Positions 9,960 to 22,100 of a stretch of 64,000 nt of DNA are shown one piece after another. Source of the DNA: Anthoceros angustus. Its lineage: Eukaryota; Streptophyta; Anthocerotopsida; Anthocerotales; Anthocerotaceae. The stretch lies in assembly GCA_010909165.1 (NCBI GenBank), contig MU008168.1, positions 1,302,001 to 1,366,000 of the forward strand. Direction: 5' to 3'. Every line of letters starts with the position of its first letter. Position 1 is the first letter of the stretch. The notes under the pieces were generated by a model. That model worked only from the letters and a program-made list of their open reading frames with translations. It was not told where the DNA came from and did no database searches. The position numbers were made by a program, and so were the translations under genes.

Positions 9960-10545
9960 GCATTTCTAGTTGTGAACGCGATTGGGTATCCTTTGACTCC
10001 AGCCTTTTATGTGCAACCATGCTTGGAAGATGCGGGATGGATTTTCCGAGGGACTTGGTCATCACACACACAGTATGGCCAATCCTCACGAACTGGTGAA
10101 CCTCATCCGGCTTAGACTAGTACTATTCGTCAGCAAACGACTTGGAAGTGATCCTCAATGTCGCGAGTTTAAGGTGAAAGTTTGATGATTGTTACCACGG
10201 TTTCAAGCGCGCCACGGCTTTCCAATTGTGCTCATGATATCGTTGGTGCGAAACAATATAAAGGAGAAGGGCTGGAGGTGGTTCCCTCCCTCCGCAGAGA
10301 GAAAGCTACACCTCCATTCCTACGATACGGATGAGGGAGGTGGGGAAATGCCATCCTTCGTAAAATATTCAATGCATTCGATCGGTCTCAATGAGAACAA
10401 GGGAGTCAATCACATTTAGCATCAGACATTGAGTTTTATGTTCTGTGAAACGGGTGCACGAAGTAACTGGTGACATAACGCTTCGTGCTGAACTACTAGC
10501 TGAAACGTGCCCTAAATTAGGCTAGCGATACTATTTATCTCAACA
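9960..10545 (-). mobile_element. Ty1/copia 3' LTR (outer boundary not resolved)
   Basis: On the minus strand a TGTTGAGATAAATAG start at 10545 directly follows a purine-rich tract (CTAAGTGGGAG, 10546-10556), the usual polypurine tract and LTR start of plant copia elements. A TATA-like CTTTATATTG lies at about 10263-10254. The far end and target duplication could not be fixed because no second LTR of this element is in the window, so 9960 is only an outer limit. Confidence 0.55.
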
Positions 10546-10556
10546 CTCCCACTTAG

Positions 10557-12096
10557 TGAGCTAGCATTAAACTTAGGACTTATATACTTGAGAATTAATT
10601 GTTACTAAAAGACTTGAGATAGTCTTCTTAGGCCCATTGATGCACAATGTTGTTGATGCTTGTGAGAGCCTTGGTGAGGATATCATTTGTCATTTGTTCC
10701 GTGGCCAATATATGACTTGAACTTTCCGTCCTTCGCTACTTTGGATAAAATGAAATTGTACCTCTATGTGTTTGGTACGCTGGAACTTGGAGTAAGTAAG
10801 TGAGATAGCTCCACGGTTATCACAATAGAGAGGTCTTGGGAGATCTTGAATTTCTCCCAACTCTGATAGCTGTAAAAGCTGCCATAATCCCTCCTTACAA
10901 GCATGTGTCAAGGAGCAATATTCTCGTCTGAACTTAGAGCAATCACGCTGCTTGGTTGCTCCAACTCAGCCGTGCCCCGAGACACATAGTCGTGCTTTTC
11001 CTAACGCCTTTGTCTCCGCCCAATCAGATCACTATATCCTTCGATGAAGGTGCTCATACTGCTTGATGGGAGATTGGTACAGGAGTCCCATATCCGAAGT
11101 AGATCTAAGATATCTAAATATGCGCTTAATGGCCTTCCAGTGTTCTTGTGTGGAAGATGATAGAAACTGAGAAAGTGCTCCCACTGGAAAAGCAAGGTCT
11201 GGTCGAGTGCAGACCATTAAATACATAAGGCTTCCGACTGTTGAAGAGTAGGGTAACTCATTGGTGTCGAGATCTGGAGTTGAATCTCGATCTGCCTTAA
11301 TCAACTTAAGGTTAACTTCCATTGGCGTGGAAATGGGCTTAGAGTCTTGCATCTTGTACTTAGCTAGAACTTCCTGTATATATTTGGACTGATGTATAAA
11401 TATGCTTCTAGACTCTCTATGTCTAACAATTTGAATACCTAAACAATAAGATCAATGCCTGCAAGTGGTCATAGCAAAACGCTTTGAAGCATTGACCTAG
11501 TTTCTTCTAGCATGGGTTTGGAGTTAGACATTAGTACTATATCATCTACGTATACAGCAAGTAGAATGAAACAGCCATCTGATTTTCTAATGTAGATATT
11601 ACTATCCGAGTCTAGTTTTGTAAACCCTAAGGCCTCTAAAGTTTCATCCAATTTAGAGTACCATTCCATAGCACTGCTTAAGTCCATAGAGTGCCTTTAA
11701 TAATTGCATGCATTGTATAGTCGTTCTGTTGACTTTAATCCCTTGGTATTTCCATGTATATGGTGTGTTGTAGGTCCCCATATAAAAATGCTTTTATATC
11801 TAATTGCATGAGCTCATAATCGTGATGAGAGGCTAGTGCTATGAGGGTTCTAAGTGATGTAATCTTAAGTACCGGGCTAAAGGTTTCATCATAATCAAAA
11901 CCGTGTTCGAGAATAGCCCTTAGCTACTAACTTTGGCCTTGTACCTCTCTATCGCCATCTGCATTTATCTTGAATGTCCACTTAGAGCCGACTAATTTTC
12001 TATATGGAGGTAAGGTGGTAAGTGTCCATGTTTTGTTAGCTCTTAGTGAATCCAGCCTCGACCTAATGGCAATTTTCCAATTTTCCTTTCGACATG
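10557..12096 (-). pseudogene. Ty1/copia pol, RT and RNase H part (degenerate)
   Basis: Minus-strand pieces appear in the correct order: the RT start (NKTWTLTTLPPYRKLVGSKW, 12.0-12.1 kb), the RT catalytic segment with YVDDIVL (11.5-11.6 kb), the RT end (NELPYSSTVGSLMYLMVCTR, 11.2 kb) and RNase H (LYCDNRGAISLTYS, KHIEVQFHFI, 10.7-10.9 kb). Frameshifts and stops separate the pieces, so it is non-functional as sequenced. The frame is cut at 12096 by the gypsy insertion and continues at 37301. Confidence 0.9.
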
Positions 12097-12101
12097 TAAT
12101 A
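12097..12101. repeat. Target-site duplication, gypsy left-arm copy (distal side)
   Basis: TAATA on + (TATTA in copia sense) directly abuts the gypsy LTR terminus. The identical 5-mer lies at 37296-37300. Confidence 0.85.
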
Positions 12102-12438
12102 TGCAACAATCCTCGGCTCTGGGGTTAGGCGATGAGTCTAGGAATGGCATCTTTCATTCTTGTTTCTTGTGTACATATAGGTCCCGGCCTCGTTCATGCT
12201 AAGAACTCTTGGGAAATCAATCGGTTCTTGTTTACTGATTCTACCTCGATTCTAATTTACGGAATTTACCCATATTTAATCGGCTATTTCCTAATTCTTG
12301 GATAACGAGGTTAGTCTGGTTTTACCGTTTCTACATTAGTAAGTCTGTTATTATCTCCGTCGCCTCGTTTGCGTCCGTTAGGTTTGCTGCGCCATAGCGA
12401 GCGAAGTTTGTGTGGGTACCCTATCGGAGTGAGTCACA
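12102..12438 (-). repeat. Gypsy 3' LTR, left arm
   Basis: 337 bp. It begins TGTGACTCACTCC on the minus strand right after the PPT (12446-12439) and ends ...TTGCA next to the target duplication. It aligns with the 383-bp 5' LTR with many small indels, for example around the shared GGGTACCCACACAAACTTCG and GGAAATAGCC blocks. Confidence 0.88.
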
Positions 12439-12749
12439 TTCTCCCCATTAGGCATGGTGCGGTCCTCCGACCATCAAGAATGGTAGAGAAAATCTGCGAC
12501 ACCGGTCTTTGTTCCCGGATGCAAGCTCGTCGGGTTTGCGCACGGATAATGTGATAGTGCGATGGCGGGCTGGCGTTGGCCAGTATGATCCGGTCGAGTT
12601 CTGGATGGAGGTCTCCTGCTTTCGTTTGGTGGTGTCTTTGGTTGGAGAGGGAGGGTCGAGTGTCTTGATGCGTTGCCGGTGACATCTGCGTTGTCTGTGG
12701 CAACATTTCGGGCTGAGAGGTTTATGACTAACGGGGCCCGATGGTAGTG

Positions 12750-13720
12750 CTGAAGTGCGGTGGTCGTGTGACGGGCTTGACATGGAGACATGGAATGTCT
12801 TACATATGATGTCACGGGGAGCTCGGTGGGCACCAGTTCACTGCTTGATCCGGAATGGTCCCAAATCGGTAGCTAAGTTTGTGCTTCTTGAACCGGGAGG
12901 GTATCGATGGTTTCATCCGAGCCACACCATCACTGACAGTAGCTCACATGTCGGCCAGTCTTTGGTTAAGCCAACTGTAATATCGATTAGTGCTGTGAGC
13001 TTGCTTCGTGCTTGCTGGATTTCGTGGAACAAGTCTTGACCACTCATTGCGCCATCACATCTTGTCTGGGCCATAGGCCAAGGCGGAGGGGGCCTGGTAA
13101 AGGAGCTTGAAGGAGCTACCACAGCCGGCATGGGGAAGAATTGTAGGCATATTCAAGAGGTAACATGGTTTCCCGCCCTTGCTTGTCGTGAGTGAAGTGC
13201 GCAACATATCTTCAAGCACTGATTGTGCTCTGCGTCCAGACTCGGGTGACATGAGGACGAGAGGTCTTGTTGGATTCCAGCGTCTCTGTGAAGGTCTTCG
13301 AGCCTAAAAACTTCGTATCTCGCCGGACACTATCATCAGGAGCTCCATGAAGCCTAAAATTTCTCGGATGAGCCGAGCTAGTTTTCTTTCTTTGTAACAT
13401 TGGCATGGTAGGGATCAAGTGGCAAGTTTTGGACGGTCCATGACCACCCGAATCATCCTTACCGGTCAGTGCAGATGTGTGTGATAAAGTCCATGGAGAT
13501 GGTGGAATCTGCCGATGGGGATCTGCGGAGGAAATGCGAGACATTTGTTCCGATTCTCGGTCTTAGCTTGGCAAGAGGTGCGAGGCGCGCAATTAATAGC
13601 ATCGGCCCCGCATCGGTAAAATGCTCCTTTACTCTAGCATATGTCTTATCGACTCCAAGATGGCCGAGATGGGGTCATCGTGGAGATCATGAAGAATGGA
13701 CCTCTTCACATCGCTAGTTG
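12750..13720 (-). pseudogene. Gypsy integrase (degenerate)
   Basis: Minus-strand fragments match Ty3 integrase in order: the core region (MSRISSADPHRQIPPSPW, CHLIPTMPML, RRDTKFLGSK), a later core segment (LEDMLRTSLTTSKGG, then NMPTILPHAG and PSALAYGPDKM) and the C-terminal part (GQDLFHEIQQARSKLTALID, PCLHVKPVTR). Several frameshifts break it. Confidence 0.82.
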
Positions 13721-13879
13721 TTCGGGTATAACGAGTCGACCTTTTCTATAGGCACGCATCTTTCAATGTGTATTCTTGCATGAGTGGGGTAGGTGTACTG
13801 TTGTACATCTGATACCGATAAATTGTCCATAATGTGGGTCTCGAGGAAGAGCCTCTCTCCAAGTGATGGTGTTGGTGGG

Positions 13880-14200
13880 TTGTCATGAGGGTGCAGCCCG
13901 GCTCGGGGCATCGGCCACCACATTAGTGGTGACATCGGTTGAAATTGAATGCCAACCAGCAGCGGCGCCTGTTCGAGGTTGGGTTGGTGAAAAAAGTCTT
14001 TGCAATGAATGATGATCGGTGTGGCATGTGAACTTGACCAAGCGGGTAATGTCGCCAAGTTCTCGGTCGTGCACTATGGCCAACATCTCTTTGTCATATG
14101 CGGTAGTTCAGCTGCACCAGCTTAGTGACTCATAGGCAATGACCTTGCCCTCACAGGAGAATCGCCCCATGGCGAAGTCCAAAGCATCGGTGTGTCTGAA
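13880..14200 (-). pseudogene. Gypsy RNase H (degenerate)
   Basis: Minus-strand pieces include DEALDFAMG-like, YDKEMLAIVHDREL and TDHHSLQRLFS followed by STDVTTNVVADAPSR. These are standard landmarks of the Ty3 RNase H region between RT and integrase. The frame is broken. Confidence 0.85.
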
Positions 14201-14249
14201 TACGGTAACTTTGGATTGGCCTTTGCTAATCAGTCTTTGTACTGAGCCT

Positions 14250-14900
14250 CCTTGAGGGCAAAAGCTTGTCTTGCTACAAGTCCCTAAGAAGCTCTTTCTT
14301 TGGCAGTTAGGCGGAGGCGTCCGTCAATGGGCGACAATCTTGTATAATCACGATAAATCTCCGGTAGAAGCGGATATGCCCAGGAACCCTTGTGTGATAT
14401 CTGAGGCTTCACTCCGATATCGCTTTGATTTTTGTGTCCACCTTGATACCATCTGTGATCGGATGGCCCATGTATTCACATTCCTCCTTCATAAATACAC
14501 ATTTGCTGCGTTTTGCGTTTTGCGGAGCTTGTTCTTGCGTAGAAGATCAAACACCTTCCTAACCAACTCATAATGGCACGGGATCGGCGTGTATATTAGG
14601 ATGTCGTCGAGGAAAACCTCGGTACGCGGAGGAGGCGCGAGATTCTGCATCGAGACCTTGAAAGGTGGTGGTGCATTTGTGAGGCCAAAGGGCATCACGA
14701 TGAACTCGAAGTGCCCATGTCTCGTCTGAGCAGCGTTTATATTCATCCCTTCTCGATTCGAATCGATGGGCCGGGCCTTGAGATCCACCTTGGTAAAATA
14801 TCGGCCCCATTTGGTCTAATATTTCGTCTGTCGTGGCATACGGTACACGTTTCTAATGGCTCGGTTTAAACCCACGTAGTCGATACATAGGCCTTGACCT
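14250..14900 (-). pseudogene. Gypsy reverse transcriptase (degenerate)
   Basis: The minus strand shows TRHGHFEFIVMPFGLTNAP, then FLDDILIYT (the catalytic F-L-D-D box), then HYELVRKVFDLLRKNKL. Upstream, VDLKA survives but the next residues are garbled. The right-arm copy (about 63.0-63.8 kb) shares much of the same damage, so the element was already defective before the two arms separated. Confidence 0.9.
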
Positions 14901-15379
14901 CCATCTGGTTTTCCCACCAACAACACTGGAGCACGAGGAGGGAAGGCAGGATGAACCCTTGCTGTAAGTCGTCAACGGCAGTCTCCTCACTTTTTTGGTC
15001 ACGGAGGCCGGTGGTGGTATGCTCACGGCTTATGACGGTACTAATTCGATGCAGTGGTCGATAGCTCTCGGGGTGGCGATCCTGTGGGTGTTGCAACGTC
15101 CTCATACTCACTTGTGGTCCTTCATCTCGGTAAGTGCCTCATCTTCCACAGCTTGGCGTACGTGACTCATTGTTCCTTCTAAAGGGAGAACCTTTTTGAG
15201 GCGCTACATACAGGAACTTGGTGGGCGGTAGCTTTACTAAGAGCCGACCACGGCAAACAAGTGTTTTGTCGGGGCGTGTTGTCCCCTTTCATCACGTCTT
15301 GTTCTTGGTTGAGGTTCATTAACTACATTACTTGACCGATCTATCTCCAATCCATTGGAGTGTTTGGCTAGCCAAGGTT

Positions 15380-15650
15380 TGCCAATGATCATGTCATGGC
15401 ACAGGTTGGCATCACGTGAACTCCGGGACCTACAACCAGGAAGGCAACCTGCGGATGTACATTGCTCCTTGCCGTGTCTCGCCCATCCGAGTCATTACCA
15501 CAGTGGACGGATGTGTGTCTATGACTAACCACCTTCTCTGCTAATGAGACATAGTGGTGACTAGCACAGTCTAGCAAACTAGTGGCTTTCTCTCCATTCA
15601 GTCTCACTAACAACTTGATTGGCACATGATCCAGTTACAGGCTTATTCTG
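15380..15650 (-). pseudogene. Gypsy aspartic protease (degenerate)
   Basis: The minus strand reads IKLLVRLNGEKATSLLD followed by CASHHYVSLAEKV. The expected catalytic D-S/T-G-A is altered to D-C-A-S. Downstream near 15370 is the IIGKPWLA motif typical of the protease C-terminus. It lies between gag and RT as expected. Confidence 0.8.
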
Positions 15651-15959
15651 ACCATGGCACAACCGAGACCGCGGTGGCGTTTTGGCTCGGCTACCTCTTC
15701 TATGGTGGTGACCACTCTTGACACATGCAATAAAATGCAGAGTACGAGTAGACTTACCCGTTTCCTTAAGCGATGAACTCCTTCCTATGTGGCAAGCCGG
15801 GATCGTAGTGCAGCATGGCCGTGCACAAGTGTTTCTCATGGTATTTCTTTTCTCCTCTTACATGAGAATCTTGAATACGGGCTTCTTTTCTTGCTTTCGA
15901 CCCCATCTCGGCTCGATGCTCTACTGTGTTGAGATGCTTGTATTTATTACTCGTAGTTG

Positions 15960-16125
15960 ATAGCGGTTCTCATTGCATCAGCCAGGGTGTTTGGATCCGT
16001 TTGATTCACGTCGGCCGAGATCATTCTTGAGAGTCGATGAACGTTCGATCTTCACTCTTCGTCAAGCGGGCATGTCAAGGTGAGTTGAAGAAATTTATAC
16101 TTAATAGTCTTGAATGTTCCTAAAC
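15960..16125 (-). pseudogene. Gypsy gag, 3' fragment
   Basis: The minus strand corresponds to the right-arm segment at 62028-62180, which reads KFLQLTLDMP and EKIEQFIDGTKNDLGG, landmarks of the retrotransposon gag domain. It is separated from the N-terminal gag part (from 18493) by a DNA transposon. Confidence 0.75.
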
Positions 16126-18492
16126 CGATAATTTTGAAGGGATATCGGCCCTTGACAACCCCTTGTCACGAAGAACACCTTTCCGACGACATATGTGCCC
16201 TACTTTGATAATGCACACCCTTTACGAGGTCATACTGTGATAAAGAGCACTTTCAAGTCTACACGAGGCTGGAGCACAATAGGGTGTGGGCCCGTCGTTT
16301 TGTAGAATGCATAGAGGGCTGCCATTTTCATATGTTTATTACAACCGAAAACTTTTACTTTCAAGTGGTGGAACACAATGAAAACAATCTTGTACTAGCG
16401 GGAGTCTTATTTCATGGTCGTGAGAACATTGCAACAAACAAGCTAAAGGAAGAAGTGGTCATCGGCGCCAATAGTCATTCAAGAGTGCGGCTGACGACTC
16501 ATCCATGCCTTCGCGGCGGGTCAAGTACCGCCATATTAGGAGGCGGTCCATATCCTCCGCCTCGAAGTTGTCGTTCTCCTCCATTGCTTGCTCGTCTTCA
16601 ATAGTACCATTCTTGGGCCCGGTCCGGCGGTGTCGGCCACACCTGACATCTAGCTGTGACCCTCATCCAAAAGGTCGCGGTCGTGGTCTTCAACCTTCGG
16701 CACTCAATGCAACCACTTGGGCTTTAAGGCAATGCTAGCGTCCTTAAAATGAACAAAGTTAGTTGCCCATGCGCCCATGCAAGCATCCTTAAAATCAACA
16801 AAATTGAGTTAGGAAGATACGGTTTTGAACACGCAACCTATTCATTACTACACTTATTTCCCAAACACTTGACCAACAATCCCAAGTTGCAACTCTTGAG
16901 GCGCTAAATATATATTTTCTTGAAGACAGCCTATGAGGAGCCCATGGGGGCGCCGGCCAGCGCCCATGGGTGGGCAGTGTGCTAGGGAGGCGCCGGCCGG
17001 CGCCATGCGCAGGGCGTGTGGGGGCGTGGCGGCGGGGCGGGCGTGTGGGGCGGCCGGCCCGGCCGGCGGTGTGCTAGGGCCGGGTGCCCGGCGGTGTGCT
17101 AGGGGCGCGGCCGGCGCCCATGGGCGTGTGCTAGGGAGGGCCGGCGCGCCATGGGCGGTGTGCAGGCGGGCCAGGCGGCGGGCGTGTTGGCGCGGCCGCG
17201 CCCGCTGGCGAGTGTGCTAGGGGCGCGGCGGCCCGGCGCCAGCCAGGCGGTGCTAGGGGAGGCGGCCCGCCCATGGCGAGCATCTTGGGGGAGGCGCCCG
17301 GTCGGCGCCTCCTCCTCATCCTACGGTGCATGCGGGTGAAGCTAGGGGGACAAGAAGGGCAGCGGGTATCCTATCACCGATGGAAGGTGTGGCCCATTTG
17401 CGGGAAGGGTTAAAGATTTGCGTCCATAAGTGGTATTGAAGAGTACAAGTGGTGGGAAGCCTTTTGGGTGGACGGAAGGAGATTGCTATCATTGTGGAGA
17501 ATAACATTGGGCTAGTGCTACACGTCCTTGGAAGTGGTTTTCACGTGTAGAAGTGGATCATACTGACTGACCACTTCAAGTGCGGATGAAGCTTTGCTAG
17601 ATGAGGCATTATTGAGGACCTCCAGTGATATGTAGGGGCATATCAAAATGCGGGAAGGGCTGGGAAATGGCGGATGAATGGGGACATAGCGAAATCGAGA
17701 GGGATGTTTACGGCGTGCCGTGTCTGGACACGCATACTAGGCCATTACGGATTGGGAGGTCATTGGCGTGAAGCTAAACGCACCGACCTCACTTTCTTAT
17801 CCACTAGTATCGGACCGAGCACCGAGCGTATGAAGGAGATATGTGCGAGGAATACATAGTCCGGTGGTAACCCATCGGTCCAATCTTGGGAAAAAGGGAA
17901 TAAGGTCCATTACCATCGAGGTATTTGTAGATGAAACGTCATCACTGTATTATGGGTTTGTGTTGAGCATGCGAAACATCATGCGGTGGACAAAAAGCGA
18001 TAAGGGATAAGCTCTGCGAGTTCGTGGCTTCATACAACTGCGAGTCAAAGTGCGGCGAAGATAGTGATGACAATGCGGGAGAAAATTTGGACCAAGTGAT
18101 GAGATGGATTGAACTACGGGGATGAGTGGGCGAAATCTCGTTTTCCGGGGTCCCGAGTTAATGTTGTAAGTCCAGGTTCTTGATGTTTACGTGAGGAAAT
18201 ACCCAGTGGCTTTTGTGGTGTCATAACAAAACCACATTTCCATCCCAAAAGCGGGTTCTGATCGTCCTTGCGGAGAGCGGCCTTCCTCACCGTTCCTACT
18301 TTGCATCATTCCCTAGGTTCGAGTTTCGACCACCATTCGACACAAACATTCTTTGGATGGAAAGTAGTAACTTTCTTGGTGACACCCTTTTGAATTTGTT
18401 TTCCATGCCTTCAAAGCCTTTTAGGGCCCATCAAAACCCCTTGAGATTATTTACGGAAAACCCCTTCTAGATTATTAACCCCAAAATTATCG
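16126..18492. mobile_element. ~2.4 kb DNA transposon inserted in gag (TIR CGATAATTTTTGAAGGG)
   Basis: The ends are inverted repeats: CGATAATTTTGAAGG at 16126 and the reverse complement (…CCAAAATTATCG) ending at 18492. The right-arm copy has the cleaner 19-bp pair. Flanks resemble a duplicated TAGGAA(T)CA, which suggests an 8-9 bp target duplication as in hAT or Mutator elements. No transposase was recognised inside, so it is probably non-autonomous. The interior holds a GC-rich minisatellite and short ORFs on the arm-equivalent strand (for example one with VPYFDNAHTLRGHIF in the right arm). Confidence 0.72.
16930..17335. repeat. Very GC-rich minisatellite inside the DNA transposon
   Basis: Irregular ~30-40 bp units of GGCGCCGGCCGGCGCC, CCATGGGCG and GTGTGCTAGGGG repeat many times. 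The GGCGCCGGCCGGCGCC core is itself a palindrome. ORFs here are Arg/Gly/Ala-rich translations of the repeat. Confidence 0.9.
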
Positions 18493-18780
18493 TGTTCTAG
18501 TTGTTGTATCTTCCGGGCCGGTGATAAAGCTCCCTTGGTGGTTAGCCGGGGAGGAAGTTCTCCAAGAAAGATCGGAAGGGCGACCGGGAGTAGATCGGCT
18601 TCTCCATTCCAATCTCCACATCTCTCCCTCTGCCTCCACCACATGGGCGTAGCCCTCAAGGACATAACTTGCTGGATTTTTGAGTCCGTCCTTCCAAGTC
18701 GCGTTCGGGTTCGAGCTTGTCCAACCAATCGTGTCACACTTGTGCATCCTTTTCATTGCCGTTGAATGTGGTCGTTACGA
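18493..18780 (-). pseudogene. Gypsy gag, 5' fragment
   Basis: Minus-strand counterpart of the cleaner right-arm reading at 59419-59670 (IQFCVMSLEGYAYRWWRQRE, then FRQIFLENFLPVNHRREL). W-x-W and F-x-x-x-F landmarks of the retrotransposon gag domain are visible there. Here only fragments such as KIQQVMSLRATPMWWRQRER survive. Confidence 0.78.
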
Positions 18781-18852
18781 TCTTACCAGCAATTCTTTGT
18801 CCAAGCTGTGCGAGGTTTGAATAGCGCCGTCCCTTGTGACTCAATTCGCTCC

Positions 18853-19150
18853 TAGAAAAGGGCACCTATGTTACACTTTATGTTAAGATTTGGACCCTGG
18901 ATGTAACACTCATGTTGCAATTTTGGGGTCATGTAACACTTTTGGGCCCCTTGTTACACTTTGGCTTGGAAACCATACCACGGTTGTTGCAATCATGTTG
19001 CAATGGTGTTGCAATTATGTTAAGATGAAGTGAGAGGTGGTTTGCCCTCTCTCAAAATTGCAACATGATTGCAACATCTAAAGTGTTACAAGAGAGGTCT
19101 TGTAACACTTTTGGAGGCTTGGAACCTCCTCCCCATCCACCATTGCCCTT
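18853..19150. repeat. Subterminal motif cluster, proximal end of CACTA-like element
   Basis: GTAACACTT, GTTACACTTT, TTGCAATCATGTTGCAAT and ATGTTAAGAT occur repeatedly in direct and inverted orientation within 300 bp. Confidence 0.8.
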
Positions 19151-22100
19151 TTACTTTTGCCTTTGAAATACCACGTTTTTACTTGGTAGTTACCAAATAC
19201 ACCCTTCAATCGACCATATACAAATACGTATCAATACATCCTTGTACTATACGCATAGTCTACTGATAAATGTAATGTATTATTCTAAGTGCTATACGGG
19301 TGTATTCAATTTCATATAAAATAAGTTTGTATATTACGTATTACATACATATCGTATATTCATGGTACGATACTTTGTATTTACTATATGTAAATAGCGG
19401 CACCCTTTATACCCCTACTTTATAGCATCTTGGCGGTTTGTCCTTCCGTCAACAATAGCCATCGGCTTCCGCCATGCGCCCAAGAAGATATTGTCCCCAC
19501 CTATCACCTTATTGTGACGCATCACCGAGGTTATGCCCCTACAAGATTGTCTTTGCGGAGGAGATTTGGTATCGCTATGCTTACGCCTCCATGTAAGGCA
19601 CTTCCTACTCGTCATCGTATGCACCTGAAACTTCCGCCTCCCGTTCGATTCGCAATTTTCTTCTTCCCCTCCCCACTTGCGTTTGGCGAGGCAACTTCCT
19701 CCGCTTCCCTCCACTACGTAGCACACATTGCACATACAAACCAGCATGGCCGTCATGAGTTATCCAGTTAATGGGTTTCCCAGCTGTCCATTTGCCTTAC
19801 CTTCCCTCCGGTCCCTCCTCTTTTCTTCCGCCCTTCTTGCTGGACATTTTCCTCTTCCGTCCTCCTTCTTCCGGTACAGCCTGCCCTTGTCACTTGCCCA
19901 CGCCGCCTCCTCTACTCCTCCTCCGTTTTCCTCTTTCGGCCTCCACCCTTTATCACAGTGGCATTTGCCTCAGGGCTCCACTATGCAGTCCATGCATCCG
20001 AGGCTGCAAGGTATGTGTCGGCACAAAATTAGGCACATCGTCCTCTTCAGCACTCCTCTCTGCGTCCATGTTCTGCAGGCCCCCCGTCTGTCCCCACGGC
20101 CTCCATCTGCATTGGCCTTTGCGATATCAAGCTGCATGTTGCCCTCTTAGTCCTCCTTCATTCTCTCTCCCTCGACATCCGCCTCATGTTCGTTCTGCGC
20201 CTTTTTTTGCCCACCATGGCTGGCTGGGTGATCCACTCATCGTCCTCCACCCGCTCCTCCTAGTCCCCTGCGATTTTTTGGTCCATAGTGCATGCACACA
20301 AGTGTGTTTCTTCACGGTGACGTTGTTGCCCCCTCCGTGCTCCACCACCCGACTCACGCCTCCACACCTTGTTCCTCCGCGTCGTCCTCCGCCTCACTCC
20401 ACCTCCCCACCACCACATACATGGCGGTCGCGGGCACCCTCCACCTCTTTTCCATTATTTGCTTGCCCACTGACCCTCGCGTGCCTCCATTGACCCCAAT
20501 CCCGGGCATGCCTTCCACCATCCCTAGGCAATCGTGGTGTCGCACCACAATATAAATCCCGTCACTCGGTTCCCCCCCTCCGCCTCCCTCCTGCATGTTT
20601 CCTCAAGACTGCGCCTCACCTCCACTTCCCCGCTCCTTGTTCATCACCTTTCCCCATTCAAAGTCCGTTGTCCCTCGCCCCTCGGCCTCCTTCCTCCCAA
20701 GCCCCTTCCGCCATCTGCATTCCTTGATAGCCTCTCGTCCATGTCACCACCTCGTGCACCATCGTTGCCTCCCACCCCTTCCTTCCTCGTCTCGGAAAGG
20801 CCACCATATCGGATCCATCTTCAATTCAATGTTAAGCAAAATGGTCATTTCCTTGTTCTCCTTGCAATAGCCCGAACCTCTAGGATCTTTTCATACACTC
20901 CCTATCTTACCTGAAGGAACTCGAGTAACCCCACTATCGCCTTTCACGATTTCCACCCTTTCCCTTCTAGCAATCGGCCTCCCTCGAAAGGTTGCCTCCC
21001 TTGTCTCAAGCTTGAAGCCAGATGCGGTGCACATGTGTTACCGTTTGTCCACCATGCCCACTCATCGCTGCAAACTTGAGCGTGTGCACACTTGCCGTCA
21101 CTTGCCGTTAACGCGTCTGCGAAACCCACCTCATCCAATGTAAATAGCTCTTCATCTATTTCACTTCACGATTGCTCCAACTCCGCATCCGTCGGGGGAG
21201 GTTCCACGTCTCAAAGTCGTCAAAATCAAGTCCGGGCTCGGCCATGTCGCCTCGCCTCTTACCTCTCGTGGCCCGTCTTGACGAGGAGGCCGCTTCTTCA
21301 CATCGCCGATGTTCGAATGGAGACCGGTGCGGTGGATGAGAGATAGCCCGAGGCCATTTGGCCCCTCATCCTCCCCACCCGGATATGCAGCTCGGCGGCC
21401 GTCCACTATGGTGTTCGCGCCTTCATGCGTGACTCCCCTAGCAAGCTTCACCTCGCCATACTCCCCATCCTGCGAACGGTTGTCCACCACCTTCGTGCCA
21501 TCAAGGCAATGGCTTCCCTCTCGTGAAAGGTGCGCCATGAGTCCGCCGAATTCAAGGCTGCTATTTTGAAAAAGCTTTGTTTGCAAAGGCCCGGTGGTTG
21601 TCATTTACTCCTCTTGGAATGATAGTGTGCACATGCTACTTGCCCATAATCGAACAATTTTCGACCACAACCTTGCGGACTTGGGAGCAAGTTTCATGTC
21701 CCATTGGTTCTGTCGTTACTCATGATGTATTATATTGCCCACATGGCGCCGCTCTCAATCGCCCATTCGCATTTTACCATTAATCATCGTCTTCCATGAC
21801 CAAAGATTGCCTTGTGCATCCGGGAGGGAGGACAATAGACTATAACCTGCAATCACCAATCCATACATGATTTATTCCACTTTCAGACGCGTGACTCGAG
21901 TAGCGTGCAAGGGTGACTTGTCATGTCGGTCAGTATGGACGGGCACCAAACCATACCCATCCATTCCGCCAAGCGGACAAGTCATCGAGTTTTATTGCGT
22001 GTGACATGGGAAGTACAAGTAGTGATCAAGGATGAAGGACTTTCCCATCCCAATGTTTAATTACGGTAAGCATATGTCCCCACATTGTGAGGTATAAACC

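Noticed and set aside
16933-17339. Arg/Gly/Ala-rich ORFs
   Set aside because: They result from the GC-rich minisatellite, not coding sequence.
19428-20914. Several 110-240 codon Pro/Ser/His/Leu-rich ORFs on +
   Set aside because: The region is strongly pyrimidine-rich, frames overlap and have no domain, and the right-arm copy breaks them differently.
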